Below are positions 24,801-34,320 of a stretch of 64,000 nucleotides of DNA, one piece after another. The stretch is taken from positions 1 to 64,000 of the forward strand of contig JASANG010003183.1 of assembly GCA_030248215.1 (NCBI GenBank). Direction: 5' to 3'. The notes below the pieces were generated by a model. That model searched no databases. It saw only the letters and a list, made by a program, of their open reading frames with translations, and had not been told where the DNA came from. This stretch comes from Enoplolaimus lenunculus. Its lineage: Eukaryota; Nematoda; Enoplea; Enoplida; Thoracostomopsidae. The position numbers were made by a program, and so were the translations under genes. Within the stretch, counting starts at the first letter, position 1. Each line of letters opens with the position of its first letter.

Positions 24801-24879
24801 TGAGCTTGTACTTGAACAAGGCAAGAAGTCTACTGCACGTTTGACTGAGTTTGTTTCCGAAATTGTTAACCGAATTTAA
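18834..24879 (+). CDS. pnp: Purine nucleoside phosphorylase family protein, altered base pocket
   Basis: The family cleaves purine nucleosides with phosphate to free base and ribose-1-phosphate in cytosolic purine salvage. Eight exons join in phase: 18834-18853, 20036-20223, 20745-20848, 21386-21561, 22569-22651, 23268-23378, 23681-23762 and 24768-24879, giving 291 aa (human 289). Family blocks are GTGLGGL (41-47), [10 protein letters not shown] (91-100), TNAAGGL (123-129), [22 protein letters not shown] (204-214) and [13 protein letters not shown] (228-240). The phosphate-site and His86/Glu89 equivalents are kept. By eye alignment to human PNP, Glu201 is Ala210, Asn243 is Asp253, His257 is Ala266 and Phe159 is Leu150. 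These positions read base and ribose in 6-oxopurine enzymes, so specificity may differ. An MTAP-like role is an alternative, but overall similarity is to PNP. Introns 1, 4, 5 and 7 carry TEL or other elements. Confidence 0.95.
18956..19092 (-). mobile_element. TEL-B relic in PNP intron 1
   Basis: GTGCAAAGATCAAGAGCGG and GTAGGACTGCAATACAGC match the TEL-B left end. GCATAGGCTTAGGAATTAT remains of the array. The right terminus is missing. Confidence 0.5.
19222..19648. mobile_element. Inverted-repeat element F in PNP intron 1
   Basis: Left end CTGTATTGACCCAAATAAG mirrors right end CTTATTCGGGTCACTACAG. Inside, AGTCCCTAAACC and CCAAATAA words recur. Related copies are at 26768, 28268 and 30280. 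No coding potential. Confidence 0.65.
21593..21712. repeat. Short telomere-like hairpin element J
   Basis: CCCCACATCTAAGGGTAAGG and CGCGTACATGTGGGG close an ~120-bp element with GGCATAGGCTTA inside. A relative is at 35745. It lies in PNP intron 4. Confidence 0.45.
22228..22397 (+). mobile_element. TEL-A element in PNP intron 4
   Basis: GGCCCATGTATAGAACAG to CTGTTCTTTATATGGGC encloses GCCGAAACAGTAGTATAAGC, a CCTAAG array with a GCGTATAGATGAG spacer, and CTCTCCGGAAAACGATCCGG. The flanks GCGAGGGC and GCGAGGTC agree at 7 of 8 positions, a likely target duplication. Confidence 0.85.
22730..22771. repeat. Hairpin in PNP intron 5
   Basis: GGCCGCAATTCA and TGAATTGCGGC form a perfect stem around an AT-rich loop. 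It may be the core of an old inverted-repeat element. No function is implied. Confidence 0.4.
22966..23185 (-). mobile_element. TEL-C element in PNP intron 5
   Basis: GGCCCATGTTACTTTAAGGG at the left and CTTAAAGTAACATTGGCCC at the right are inverted. The interior has TAAAAGAGTAGGTTTTAGAT, then GGCTTA units split by AACACATTCTTGCAACGC spacers. This defines TEL-C. Confidence 0.85.
23981..24181 (+). mobile_element. TEL-A element with exact 8-bp target duplication
   Basis: ATGTATAGAACAGGGCCGG at the left and GGCCCTGTTCTATACATGG at the right enclose CCTAAG arrays. TTAAGAAC is present at 23973-23980 and again at 24182-24189, a perfect 8-bp target-site duplication. It lies in PNP intron 7. Confidence 0.88.
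24645..24752 (+). repeat. 27-bp tandem repeat before the last PNP exon
   Basis: Four imperfect units of GGAGCCATGTAAAATTATTA plus AACCTTT end 15 bases before the acceptor of the last PNP exon. They occupy the branch-point side of the intron. Confidence 0.7.
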
Positions 24880-25514
24880 AGTTTGAAATGAATGCTAAAT
24901 TGAGCTTACACATCATTTTATTTAAAATAGTTTATGATAGAAAATGTTGATGTTGATTCAGGCTGTGAAATTTTTATTTTATCATGATTATGCTATAATA
25001 TAGTGTAGAGTTTGTGTTGGTTTTTATTTGCCGTCATAGTCAACTACCATCAATGCTACTTTTATGACAACTAGTGTAAATCTAAGCTTATCAATTATAA
25101 TAGACTAAAGTCAGCTAAGGTTAAGGGTAAAGACATGTCGAAACCTAAGCCTATCCCTCGTAGAAAAGTTTCAACCTCGCTTGTAAGTCATCTGAAACCA
25201 TTGTATGCTCCTAATAAATTTTTAGTCCCGTCTAGGAAGGTTGCCTGGTTACGGACCTGTTTCTGTGTGATCGTCGAAATGATTTTTAATTTAAGATGTC
25301 AGCGCCACGTGTATCCCTATCCTCAATTAAGAGGGTGAAACACGACGCAAAAGGCGTCCTACGTCAGTTGACCTTTTGAATCCTTATATATTGTACGGTT
25401 TCCTGTAAACACGTTCGAGTCTAATTGTTGGATATTAATATGGACAGCGACGGATCTAGAATTTTCTGGTAGGAGGGATCCGGGGCTGGATTTTTTATGT
25501 ATATATCAGTGCCG
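24880..25514. other. Gene-free stretch after PNP
   Basis: No gene or clear AATAAA is seen. Isolated TEL-like words occur around 25082-25165 (AGACTAAAGTCAGCTAAGG, CCTAAGCCTATCCC). The rest is AT-rich and unassigned. Confidence 0.4.
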
Positions 25515-25800
25515 TCTCTAGGGTATCTGAGAACACTGTTGCTTCGACACCTGGTTCCGAACAGTAGGCGCAAATTAGCGCCGTCCGTCACCCTCAACCC
25601 GTACGGCGCCGTCCGTCACCGTCCGGCGCTGTCCGTCACTGTGCGTTATCGTACGCAAATTACACACGTATGATACTGTATAGTGACGAATGGCGCCGGA
25701 CGGTGACGGGCGGCGCCGTACGTGTCACGCACGGTGACGGACGGCGCTGGACTAACGACGGACGGTAACGGACGGCGCCGGTAGTCAACAAAAGCATAGC
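25515..25800. mobile_element. GC-rich element I, diverged copy
   Basis: Dense GGCGCCGTACG and CGGACGGTGACGG words run inverted about a centre near 25665 (CGTACGCAAATTACACACG). It matches the GC-rich elements at 52262 and 57881. The ends are eroded. Confidence 0.5.
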
Positions 25801-26025
25801 AACTTGAACCTATGCGTAAGCGAGGAAAAGCGAGCGAAAACCCAGACACATTCTGAACCAAATTTGGTTGTTATCAAATGAAGGTTTCAAAATTATTGAT
25901 TTTGGACCTACTATGAAAACTAAACTGCTAGACAATTAGGTTAAAAATAGCTTTGTTTTGTACCAACATATACATGTTGTTGACCGCGTTCAAGCATACG
26001 CTACATGGTACCAACAGAAAAAATA

Positions 26026-26224
26026 GCCCATGTAAAGAACATGGCGGAGCAGTATTATAAGCAAGCATATTCTTAAGTCTAGCCTATTAGGCTAAGCCTA
26101 AGCGTAAGAGTGAGCTTATTCCTAAGCCTAAGCATAAGCCAACCAAAAATTAGTCTAAAGCTTATAAGCTTACTCTTTTCTACTCCCACAGACAAAGTTC
26201 CGCCCCTGATCTTTACATGGGCCC
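26026..26224 (+). mobile_element. TEL-B element
   Basis: GCCCATGTAAAGAACATGGC to GCCCCTGATCTTTACATGGG encloses GAGCAGTATTATAAGC, CCTAAG units with a GCGTAAGAGTGAGC spacer, and AAAAATTAGTCTAAAGCTTA. Confidence 0.8.
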
Positions 26225-26767
26225 AAAAGATTGACGAAAGGGACGCGAACGCATGTTTTACTTTCAAACTTGTTAAAAATTTACTGTTGAGTTTTTAAAG
26301 TTGACTTTGTCTTTCAACGCCTGGAATGGCCGGCCCATGCTGCCCTGTGTACAATTTTGTTTATTGAGCGAAGCGAGCAAAACACCAAGAATCCAAAATA
26401 CTGGAAACCCAAATAAAAACTCGCAAACAAGTCAGATGTGAACTTTGTACTCAATTGCGAAGAAAATTTTCAATTTCGTTAGGATCAGGTAGGGAATCGA
26501 TCCTGGGTTCTCCCATAGATCCGTCTTTTGAATTATAAAAGCAAGGTATGGCGGTGGTGGTGCTAAACGTTACCCAAACCCAATTGCATACAGTACATCC
26601 ATTTGGTTTATGTACATATGAAATAGATTTATTTTTAAAAAAATTTTATAACGGGTTAAAACCAAATAAACAACATTTTTTAATTTATTTAAACGGTTCT
26701 ACTTGGACCACGTACCTCTTGTGCAAATATAAGTAGCTTGGCCAATTGTAGTTTGGGAGGCGCAGGA

Positions 26768-27260
26768 GTTGTGACCCGAATAAGAGGGTGAACTAAATTT
26801 CAGCGTCTACTTACATATGGTAACCCCTGTTGTTCGGTTACGGACTATTATTTATTTTTAATTCACCCATGGTAGTTGGACCCAACACACTTCTTTTTAT
26901 ATTCTTTTCTTTGGGCAGAACTGACATGCTCCGAAGTATTTTTGTAAATTACCATGTCTGGTTAATCTTTTTTTCTGGATTTGATAAAGTTTATGCAAGC
27001 TGTCTAAATGTCTGTTACATATTTAAGCAGTCTAGGACATTGTGCTTTAGTCTTATTTAGAAACGTTAATTAGGACTTATGGACTTGAAACCCTCGTATT
27101 TGGTCACAGACAGTAATTGAAGTTTATGGATGGAATAATTAGTAATTTTGGAATCTAATAATTTACGGACTCTACAGGGAAATAAGCTCCTGTATTGAGT
27201 CAGACTCGAAATGGGGACACATGATTCTTATTTCCTTCTCTTTTGTTCGGGTCACCACAG
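26768..27260. mobile_element. Inverted-repeat element F
   Basis: GTTGTGACCCGAATAAGAGG at the left mirrors TTGTTCGGGTCACCACAG at the right. This is the longest F copy in the window. No coding potential. Confidence 0.6.
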
Positions 27261-27387
27261 TACTCTTATTTTTATAGTTGTGTTGATTTTCTGTGTGATT
27301 TAACAGTTGTTTATTGTAATCTTATATTTGGTTTGACTAAACAAATTATAATCTATGCTTTGGTATTCAGATAAAATAGATAATTAA

Positions 27388-27512
27388 GCCCATGTAAAGA
27401 TCAGGGGCGGAACGTTTTTCTGTGGGACTGCAATAGAGTAAGGTTAAGCTTTAGGCTAATTTTTTTGCTTGGCTTAGGCTTAGGAATATATACCCTGATC
27501 TTTACATTGGTC
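27388..27512 (-). mobile_element. TEL-B, minimal copy
   Basis: GCCCATGTAAAGATCAGG at the left and CCTGATCTTTACATTGG at the right enclose only about two GGCTTA units after GACTGCAATAGAGTAAGG. It shows that the array can be almost absent. Confidence 0.78.
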
Positions 27513-27606
27513 GATAATTAAAACGTTCATTGTTTTCGCTCGAAAAATAAACGTTGACCTAAAATATTAAATTTTGTACGTAATGTATGCGGTAAAGTTA
27601 TTGTTA

Positions 27607-27835
27607 CACTGTAATTTTCAGTGAGTTGATTTTAACTCAGAATGAATTGAATCACTCGGTTTGAGTTAGGACTATCAGAACTCAGAATTTTGAGTTGATT
27701 CAATCCATTCTGAGTTAATTAATCAACTCACACACAGTCAAATCAACTCAGCGTGAGTTGATATTTACTGATATTACTTCAGAAATAACCTACTCGCTAG
27801 GTGAATTGATTAATCAATTCTTGAAATTTACAGCG
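27607..27835. mobile_element. MAR-E palindromic element, TA-flanked
   Basis: CACTGTAATTTTCAGTGAG and the mirrored right end TTGAAATTTACAGCG are flanked by TA on both sides. The body is TGAGTTGA/TCAACTCA words in inverted order. A TEL-C relic abuts it at 27838. Confidence 0.8.
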
Positions 27836-27837
27836 TA

Positions 27838-27897
27838 CGCTAGGCTTACGAATATGCTTAGTGTTACTACGCCCCCTAAAAATAACATCGCCCAAGT
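27838..27897 (-). mobile_element. TEL-C right-end relic
   Basis: AGGCTTACGAATATGCTTAG, TACGCCCCCTAAAAATAAC and ATCGCCC match the last ~60 bp of TEL-C. Its left part is missing where MAR-E sits. Confidence 0.5.
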
Positions 27898-28267
27898 TTA
27901 CTATTTACCACCTATAATGCGCCACACCGTACTTTTGAAATAATTTATTCAAATACTAGCTTGAATTTGGATCAGAGATTATAAAAGCTATTCTCGTTGA
28001 CGTTTTTCACAAGTAGCGATATCCTGGAAACCCCGAATTTAGAAGGACCGTCACTTCGGGGCCATTTTGGCTCGTGGACCACGAAGTTATAGAGCTGTGA
28101 AATATGTTATTGGAGGCATCCTTGAGGTTCCGACTATTTTAACACCAGCCCTGAGCCTAAGGTTAAGAATAATCGTTTACCTAGCCTGTCAGCCCAAGCT
28201 AAAATGGTATGAGGCTTAAGCTTTATTGCGGTATGGGCAACTATGTATACAAAAAACGTAAACATTA

Positions 28268-28388
28268 AAAGTACTGTAGTGACCCGAACAAGAGGGGGTC
28301 CCCATTTTGAGGCCCAATCAATATAAGTACGTATCCCTAATAAGAATGACCAGAGGACCCAATAAACTTTAGTTCGAAACTTTAAAGC
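28268..28388. mobile_element. Element F, cut by a tRNA-like element
   Basis: CTGTAGTGACCCGAACAAG, ATCCCTAATAAGAATGACC and GAAACTTTAAAGCATAC follow element F up to 28388, where element G begins. The remaining F half is not seen on the far side. Confidence 0.6.
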
Positions 28389-28639
28389 ATACCCTTTCTC
28401 ACATGAAAATTTTCTATTTCCAGTGAGACCTACTTTTATGCTAGGATTCGAACTCCAGTGACTGGAGTGGGAGCCGTATACCATCACCACTCAGCTATAG
28501 GCGCTTGACGCTTCTCACGTCTTGTGGTGATTTAGTACTATGTATACGTGTTGCAATTGTTAAACACGGTGCGATGTATATTATTTAACGTATATACACT
28601 GCGCTAAGCTGCCTATAGGCAACTCAATATAAGAAGGGG
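28389..28639 (-). mobile_element. Element G with tRNA-like module
   Basis: CCCTTTCTCACATG at the left pairs with ATTGAG..AGAAGGGG at the right. On the - strand a tRNA-like module reads TATAGCTGAGTGGTGATGG then ACTGGAGTTCGAATCC. Three copies in the window (also 30970 and 41746) share ends and body. See 41746 for the target duplication. Confidence 0.72.
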
Positions 28640-28667
28640 TTTTGTTTGACACGATTTTTCGAACACA

Positions 28668-28884
28668 CCCTGTAAATCCAAGTGAGTTGATTTTAACTCA
28701 TTATGAGTTGAATCACTGAGTCTGAGTTAGGACTTTTAGAACTCAGAATTCTGAGTCAGTAAAACTCACTCTGAATTAATTATTTAACTTATGCGGAATC
28801 AACTGAACTCAGACTGAGGATCAACTCAACTTAGAGTGAATTAATGTTTACTATTATTAACTCAACTCATTGGAATTTACAGTG
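28668..28884. mobile_element. MAR-E element
   Basis: CCCTGTAAATCCAAGTGAG at the left and CATTGGAATTTACAGTG at the right, with TGAGTT/AACTCA palindromic body. The TA flanks are not preserved. Confidence 0.75.
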
Positions 28885-29320
28885 CAGTTTATCTTATACT
28901 GAAGTATTGCTATACATCCAAACATGTTTGTCGCAATAAAGTGTTCGCAACAAAATCGGAACGCTTAAGCCTAAGCTTGAACCTAAATCTAACCACGTAT
29001 TGTGGAGTCTGTGAGAATTCGGAACATCTATGGTTTTAGTATTCGGGTCATGTTCTGCGCATGGGTGGAAAATCAAAATATTAAATTTACGTATTCAATT
29101 TTTATGATTGTAATATTTTGCAAAAGTTCACATAGAGAACTGCCGGGTATTTTGAGTGTATTTTGATTTTCAAATTCGGCATAAAATGTGAGGTGAGTAA
29201 AATTTTTTCAAAATATAAAATTGATGAAATATGCACCGAAGTTGACATCTTTGGGATCGATAGTAAATTGTATATTTGTCTGTTTTTTGTGACGGAATCG
29301 TACATAGAATTGAACATTTT

Positions 29321-29321
<1 letters not shown>
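28885..29321. other. Gene-free stretch
   Basis: No gene is seen. A short TEL-like run (CGCTTAAGCCTAAGCTTGAA) lies at about 28960-29000. Confidence 0.4.

Positions 29322-29397
<76 letters not shown>
29322..29397. repeat. (TA)n microsatellite
   Basis: About 75 bp of uninterrupted TA dinucleotides. Confidence 0.97.
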
Positions 29398-29400
<3 letters not shown>

Positions 29401-29680
29401 GCCTTGCAATTAGGAATTGGTAGTAGAGAGAGCAAGAACATTTTCTAAATTTTTTAGCATAGTTGCAAAATAAGTTTTTTCTATAATTAAATTTTTATAA
29501 TGGTTTTAAAAAAATTTCGGCAACGGGCGTAATTATGTTCGTTAGTTGTCGATGGATAGTCCACGTCCGCACTAGAAGTAGCGGCCCTGAGAACACATTT
29601 TTATATTAATGTTTGAAAAACTTTAATTATGAAAAGTTTATTTTCTTTTTTATTTCACCGTCTGTTTTTTTGTTTTAGAA

Positions 29681-29890
29681 TTACGTTTTATTTTCAAAAA
29701 CAAAGATGTATAGTTTTTCTATGTTTAGGATCACAGCAGGGGCGAAACAAGACGCTATCACGTTGTTTACTTTGAAAAGTTCGCACATGCGTTGAATAAG
29801 GTCACAAACGCAGTGAGAGGTCTTGGATTCATGGACTGTTACGGTTCCATCCACAGTTTTCAAAATTTTCAAAAGTTTGAGTAACGTAAG
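29681..29890 (-). CDS. Possible single coding exon, unknown
   Basis: On the - strand an open stretch reads TLLKLLKILKTVDGTVTV then CDLIQRMCELFKVNNVIASC. Codon use looks coding-like. It begins right after the end of MAR-D (29895), whose TTTTTTGC(A/T)G-type terminus could act as a splice acceptor on that strand. No other exon or family match was found. It may be a relic or a chance open frame. Confidence 0.2.
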   Translation of the reverse strand, partial: LTLLKLLKILKTVDGTVTVHESKTSHCVCDLIQRMCELFKVNNVIASCFAPAVILNIEKLYIFVFENKT

Positions 29891-29894
29891 CTTA

Positions 29895-30100
29895 CACTGC
29901 AAAAAATGGTGAGTCAAATTGACTCCGAAATAGGCTCTACGGGACTACACAAACTGAGTCAAATTCGACTCCGCCAGAGTCAAACATACGACTCAGTGAA
30001 TCGAATTTGACTCTGCCGGAGTCGAATTTTGACTCAATTAGTGTAGTCCCGTAGAACCTATTTCGGAGAGAGTCAATTTGACTCACTATTTTTTGCTGTG
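29895..30100. mobile_element. MAR-D palindromic element, TA-flanked
   Basis: CACTGCAAAAAATGGTGAG at the left mirrors CTCACTATTTTTTGCTGTG at the right, with TA on both sides. The body pairs GAGTCAAATTGACTC, CCGAAATAGGC and GACTCCGCCAGAGTC blocks with their complements, so the whole element is one near-perfect palindrome. Confidence 0.85.
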
Positions 30101-30279
30101 TATGATTAAATTAGTTTAAACTTTGGCTTAGGTTTATGATTAAGATTAAGATTTAGGGGGAAGTATATACCACAGCCGGCGTTTTGTTTTGACGGAGGCT
30201 TAGGGTTGGGTTTAACTCTGGTTTTAGCTTCGTTATTTTGTTCGAGTGTTTTGTCCAATACATGGATATAAAGTGACCG
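30101..30279 (-). repeat. TEL-like relic
   Basis: TTTGGCTTAGGTTTATG and GGAGGCTTAGGGTTGGG are decayed array words without recognisable ends. Confidence 0.3.
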
Positions 30280-30640
30280 TAGGGGAGTAATCAGAGGTGT
30301 CCCCATTTTTAGTACAATATCCCTAATAAGACTTCGTAAGAGGATAGGTTCCCTAAACCCTAATTAGAGTCCACGGATGTCAATTGTCCCTAATTGTAGC
30401 GCATGCATAAATGCCTCCAGGACCAAATAAACTTGAGTTGGAAACTTCACAGCACACTTAAGTTTTAAAAGTACATTCCTATTTCTAAGTATATATAACT
30501 TTGCATTATCGCTCAAGCTAATGACCCAAGACAAAAGGGCGGGTGGAATCTAAATAACAGTCCGTAACCGAATAACAGGGGGTACCCTCTGGAGAGGCCA
30601 AATATATATCAGCCCTCCCCTCGTATTCGGGTCTCTACAG
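30280..30640. mobile_element. Inverted-repeat element F
   Basis: AGTGACCGTAGGGGAGTAAT at the left and CTCGTATTCGGGTCTCTACAG at the right, with AGGTTCCCTAAACCCTAATT inside as in the copy at 19222. Confidence 0.6.
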
Positions 30641-30969
30641 TACCGCGGCAGAAATAATTTGATGAAACAAATTCTAAAGTGTATATTTATGTTACAGTTG
30701 TGCAATCTATGATCTTTCGAATGTGTTATAGTTTATATGTGAAACAGTGAACGCATTAAGCTTAAAATTTCAACATTAACCTTTGTTAAAAATCAGTTAG
30801 CTGACAATAGATGTCCTGCACAACGCACGCATTTGTGAATACCTATTACTGATTCCTAAGCCAGGAAATTTGAAAATGCACATCAGCAGTTCGTGATAGG
30901 TCTTGTAACTTTCAATCCAGTAGTGAAAGGTGATGTTTAAAGTTTGGCATATTTTTTCAATTTATTTTA
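30641..30969. other. Gene-free stretch
   Basis: AT-rich sequence with no gene or named repeat recognised. Confidence 0.4.
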
Positions 30970-31231
30970 CCTCTTCTCACATTGAGTTGCCTGTAGGCAA
31001 TTGAGCGCAGTGTATATACGTTAAATAAAATATATCGCACCGTGTTTAACAATTGCAACACGTATACATAGTACTAAATCACCGCAAGACGTGAGAGCCC
31101 CCTCGGGCTCGAGCGTCAAGCTCCTATAGCTGAGTGGTGATGGTATACGCCTCCCACTCCAGTCACTGGAGTTCGAATCCGAGCATAAAAGTAGGTCTCA
31201 GGGGAAATAGAAAATATTCATGTGAGAAAGG
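30970..31231 (+). mobile_element. Element G with tRNA-like module, upstream of sulfotransferase
   Basis: CCTCTTCTCACATTGAG at the left and CATGTGAGAAAGGG at the right. The tRNA-like module on + reads TATAGCTGAGTGGTGATGG and ACTGGAGTTCGAATCC. TTAA follows the right end. It stops about 80 bp before the sulfotransferase ATG, so it lies in the promoter or leader region. Confidence 0.72.
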
Positions 31232-31313
31232 GTTAAACTTAAAAAAACTATTTCAGGTTTCACAACCAAGCCACGAGTTACGATGATACTGACCACTGTG
31301 TGGTCATTTCGGA

Positions 31314-34281
31314 ATGAATTTGTGCAAACTTGTCGCACTGATATTTGTAACAGTTTCGTTTTTGCTTTTGTTCCTAATTTCCTATCAGCCTTACATCCCT
31401 CGACATCACTCATTATTTCAAGGAGTATTTCCACTAGCGGCCAGCAATGATTTTGCCAACGACCATCATTTGCTTCAAGTACCTCAAGTGTTTCAACCCT
31501 ACCCAAGTTCTTGGCTCCGACCTATTTTTATCCCCCAACAACGATTAATGTTTTGTTGGATTCCGAAAACTGCTTGTACCCATATGAAAGGTAAGCTCAT
31601 GATTCCGGTTATCTTACAGACCCACGGAACTCGCGAAGGGTGGCTAAACGTTCAGCCGAGGCATGACGCGATTTCACCAAAATCTACGCGAAGCCAAAGC
31701 GTTTCCGGATGGGTAAATGTTTTGGGAGCGTTTAGCTTTCTGGTGCACCTAAACAACGGGCCCGGAACTTAAATATACCAGATGTCGTCCTTTACTTGTA
31801 AAGTGTCTGAAATGCTCCGGTTCATATTTAGCCAATCTTACTAGAGAAGGGCAACAATGTTTGACAGGAACATTCGAAGACCTTGCGGAATTTACAAACC
31901 AGGTCATAAATATCCTATTTGGCAATAGGAGTAATTGAAGTTTTGAAGCTTTTAAATTTAGTAATTTGAGTTATTTGTTTATACATACGTTACCATACGT
32001 TACCGGAGAAGCAACGTAGGCTGTTTATAACCGATGTAGTCGATAAAACTAATTGCTCGTGTTACGTTTAGGGCTTTCCATATTCCGGTTGGACTAATAG
32101 GTTTAGGCTTACGGTAGAATTTAGGCTAAGTTATTTTAGTTGAACTTAGGATTAGTTTTAACCTTTACGCTGAGACTTAGTCTTAGGTTTAGGAATATGC
32201 TTACGCTACGGTAACGCAACTAAAATTAACATTGGCCAGGTTAAAATGTATAACGGCCGTAGTCTTTTTGTCGCTCTGCAATTTTTTGCTTAGGCTTACA
32301 CTTTCTTCTAGGCGTATCTTTTACGTCGAGTCATAAGTTTAGGCTTAGGCTACGTGACACAGGGCCGGAGCAGCTATCCCCATGCCCCCATTTAAGGGTC
32401 CGCACCCCAGCCAGATCAAACGAAAGCCATCTTTGTTTTGAAATGCGTCTGGCTTTAAGTTGTATTCGCTCTCGAATGGTCATTCATTATTTCTTATCTG
32501 TCATAATTCTTCTAATCGTTTAGAAGACTTGAATGCTCTTAGAATAACCGCTAACCTGCTAAATGTATACAAATTTTCTCGCTCGCTGCGCTCGTTCGCT
32601 AACCCCTATACTTTAACATTACGCTCTCTTGAAATGATGATCTTAGCTATCGCCCTGGCTTGAATTCAAGGGCTGAGGGTGATAAAAACTGGTTAGAAAC
32701 GCCATGTGCCTTCTATTCGTTCGCGCATGCGATCAATTTATAGAACAGGGCCGGAACAGTAGTATAAGCATATTCCTAAGCCTAAGCCTAAGCGTGAGAA
32801 TGAACCTATACCTAAGCCTAAGCCAAAGCCTAAGCCTAACCGTAAGAATGAGCCTATACTTAAGCCTAAGACTAAGCGTAAGAATGAGCCAATACCTAAA
32901 CCTAAGCCTAAGCGTAAGCATGAGCGTATACCTAAGCCTAAGTGTAAGAATGAGCCTATACCTAAGCCTAAGCCTAAGCCTAAGCGTAAAAATGAGCCTT
33001 GCCTAAGCCTAAGCGTAAGAATGAGCCTATACCTAAGCGTAAGCGTAAGAATGAGCCTATACCTAAGCCTAAGCCTAAGCGTAAGAATGAGCCTATACCT
33101 AAGCCTAAGCCTAAGCCTAAACCTAAGCGTAATGAGCCTATGCCTAAGCCTAAGCCTAAGCCTAAGCGTAAGAATGAGCCTTACCTAAGCCTAAGCGTAA
33201 GAATGAGCGTATACCTAAGCGTAAGCGTAAGAATGAGCCTATACCTAAGCCTAAGCCTAAGCCTAAGCCTAAGCCTAAGCGTAAGAATGAGCCTTACCTA
33301 AGCCTAAGCGTAAGAATGAGCGTATACCTAAGCGTAAGCGTAAGAATGAGCCTATACCTAAGCCTAAGCCTAAGCGTAAGAATGAGCCTATACCTAAGCC
33401 TAAGCCTAAGCCTAAGCCTAAGCGTAATGAGCCTATGCCTAAGCCTAAGCCTAAGCCTAAGCGTAAGAATGAGCCTTACCTAAGCCTAAGCGTAAGAATG
33501 AGCGTATACCTAAGCGTAAGCGTAAGAATGAGCCTATACCTAAGCCTAAGCCTAAGCCTAAGCCTAAGCCTAAGCCTAAGCGTAAGAATGAGCCTTACCT
33601 AAGCCTAAGCGTAAGAATGAGCGTATACCTAAGCGTAAGCGTAAGAATGAGCCTATACCTAAGCCTAAGCCTAAGCCTAAGCAAAAAAATAGTTTAAAGC
33701 TTACTCTATTACAGTCCCGCCGGAAAACGTTCCGGCACTGTTCTATACAAGGGCCGACTATACCATTGCACAGTTCCAAAAATTCCCAGCCTTGGCTTGG
33801 ATTTTTCTGCCTTGTAAAGTTGGGTAAACTTGTTAGGCCCACCATGTTGCAAAATGCTGAAATTGTTGTTTTTCAAGGGTGACCTTTCAGCGAAATTTAG
33901 CGGAAGGGCTTGGTCAACCTAGTATACTCCGCATGAAAAATCCTGGATTCGCTACTGCGTTGAAGGCACCACCCAAGAACTTGGGCTACGCCTTCACCGC
34001 TGTCTCCAAGTAAAAAGAAAGAATGAAATTTGTCGTTTAAAGTTGATTTTAGCTCTCCTTTGCCGGCTGTTGCAACCAAATAACGCAACTTTAGCGTCAA
34101 AACTGCGAGTCTTATCAGCGTCTTATGTTCATCATGAATGCAGCAAATATTTTGATGCAACTTACGTACGATTTGCCAATCAAACGTAGGTACAGTGATT
34201 TATAAAGGGCTTTGTTTGACATAATCGGCTGGAGATAATTAAAAAATAACATTTAGTTTTTCTTGCCCAAATTTAGACATA

Positions 34282-34320
<39 letters not shown>

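Noticed and set aside
13611-24879. HUS1 and PNP as an operon
   Set aside because: They share strand and order, but the gap is about 1.2 kb and PNP has its own leader acceptor; nematode operon gaps are usually far shorter.
32704-33301. Open frames of Lys-Pro or Leu-Ser repeats
   Set aside because: They are translations of the TTAGGC-like array on either strand and have no start context or conservation.
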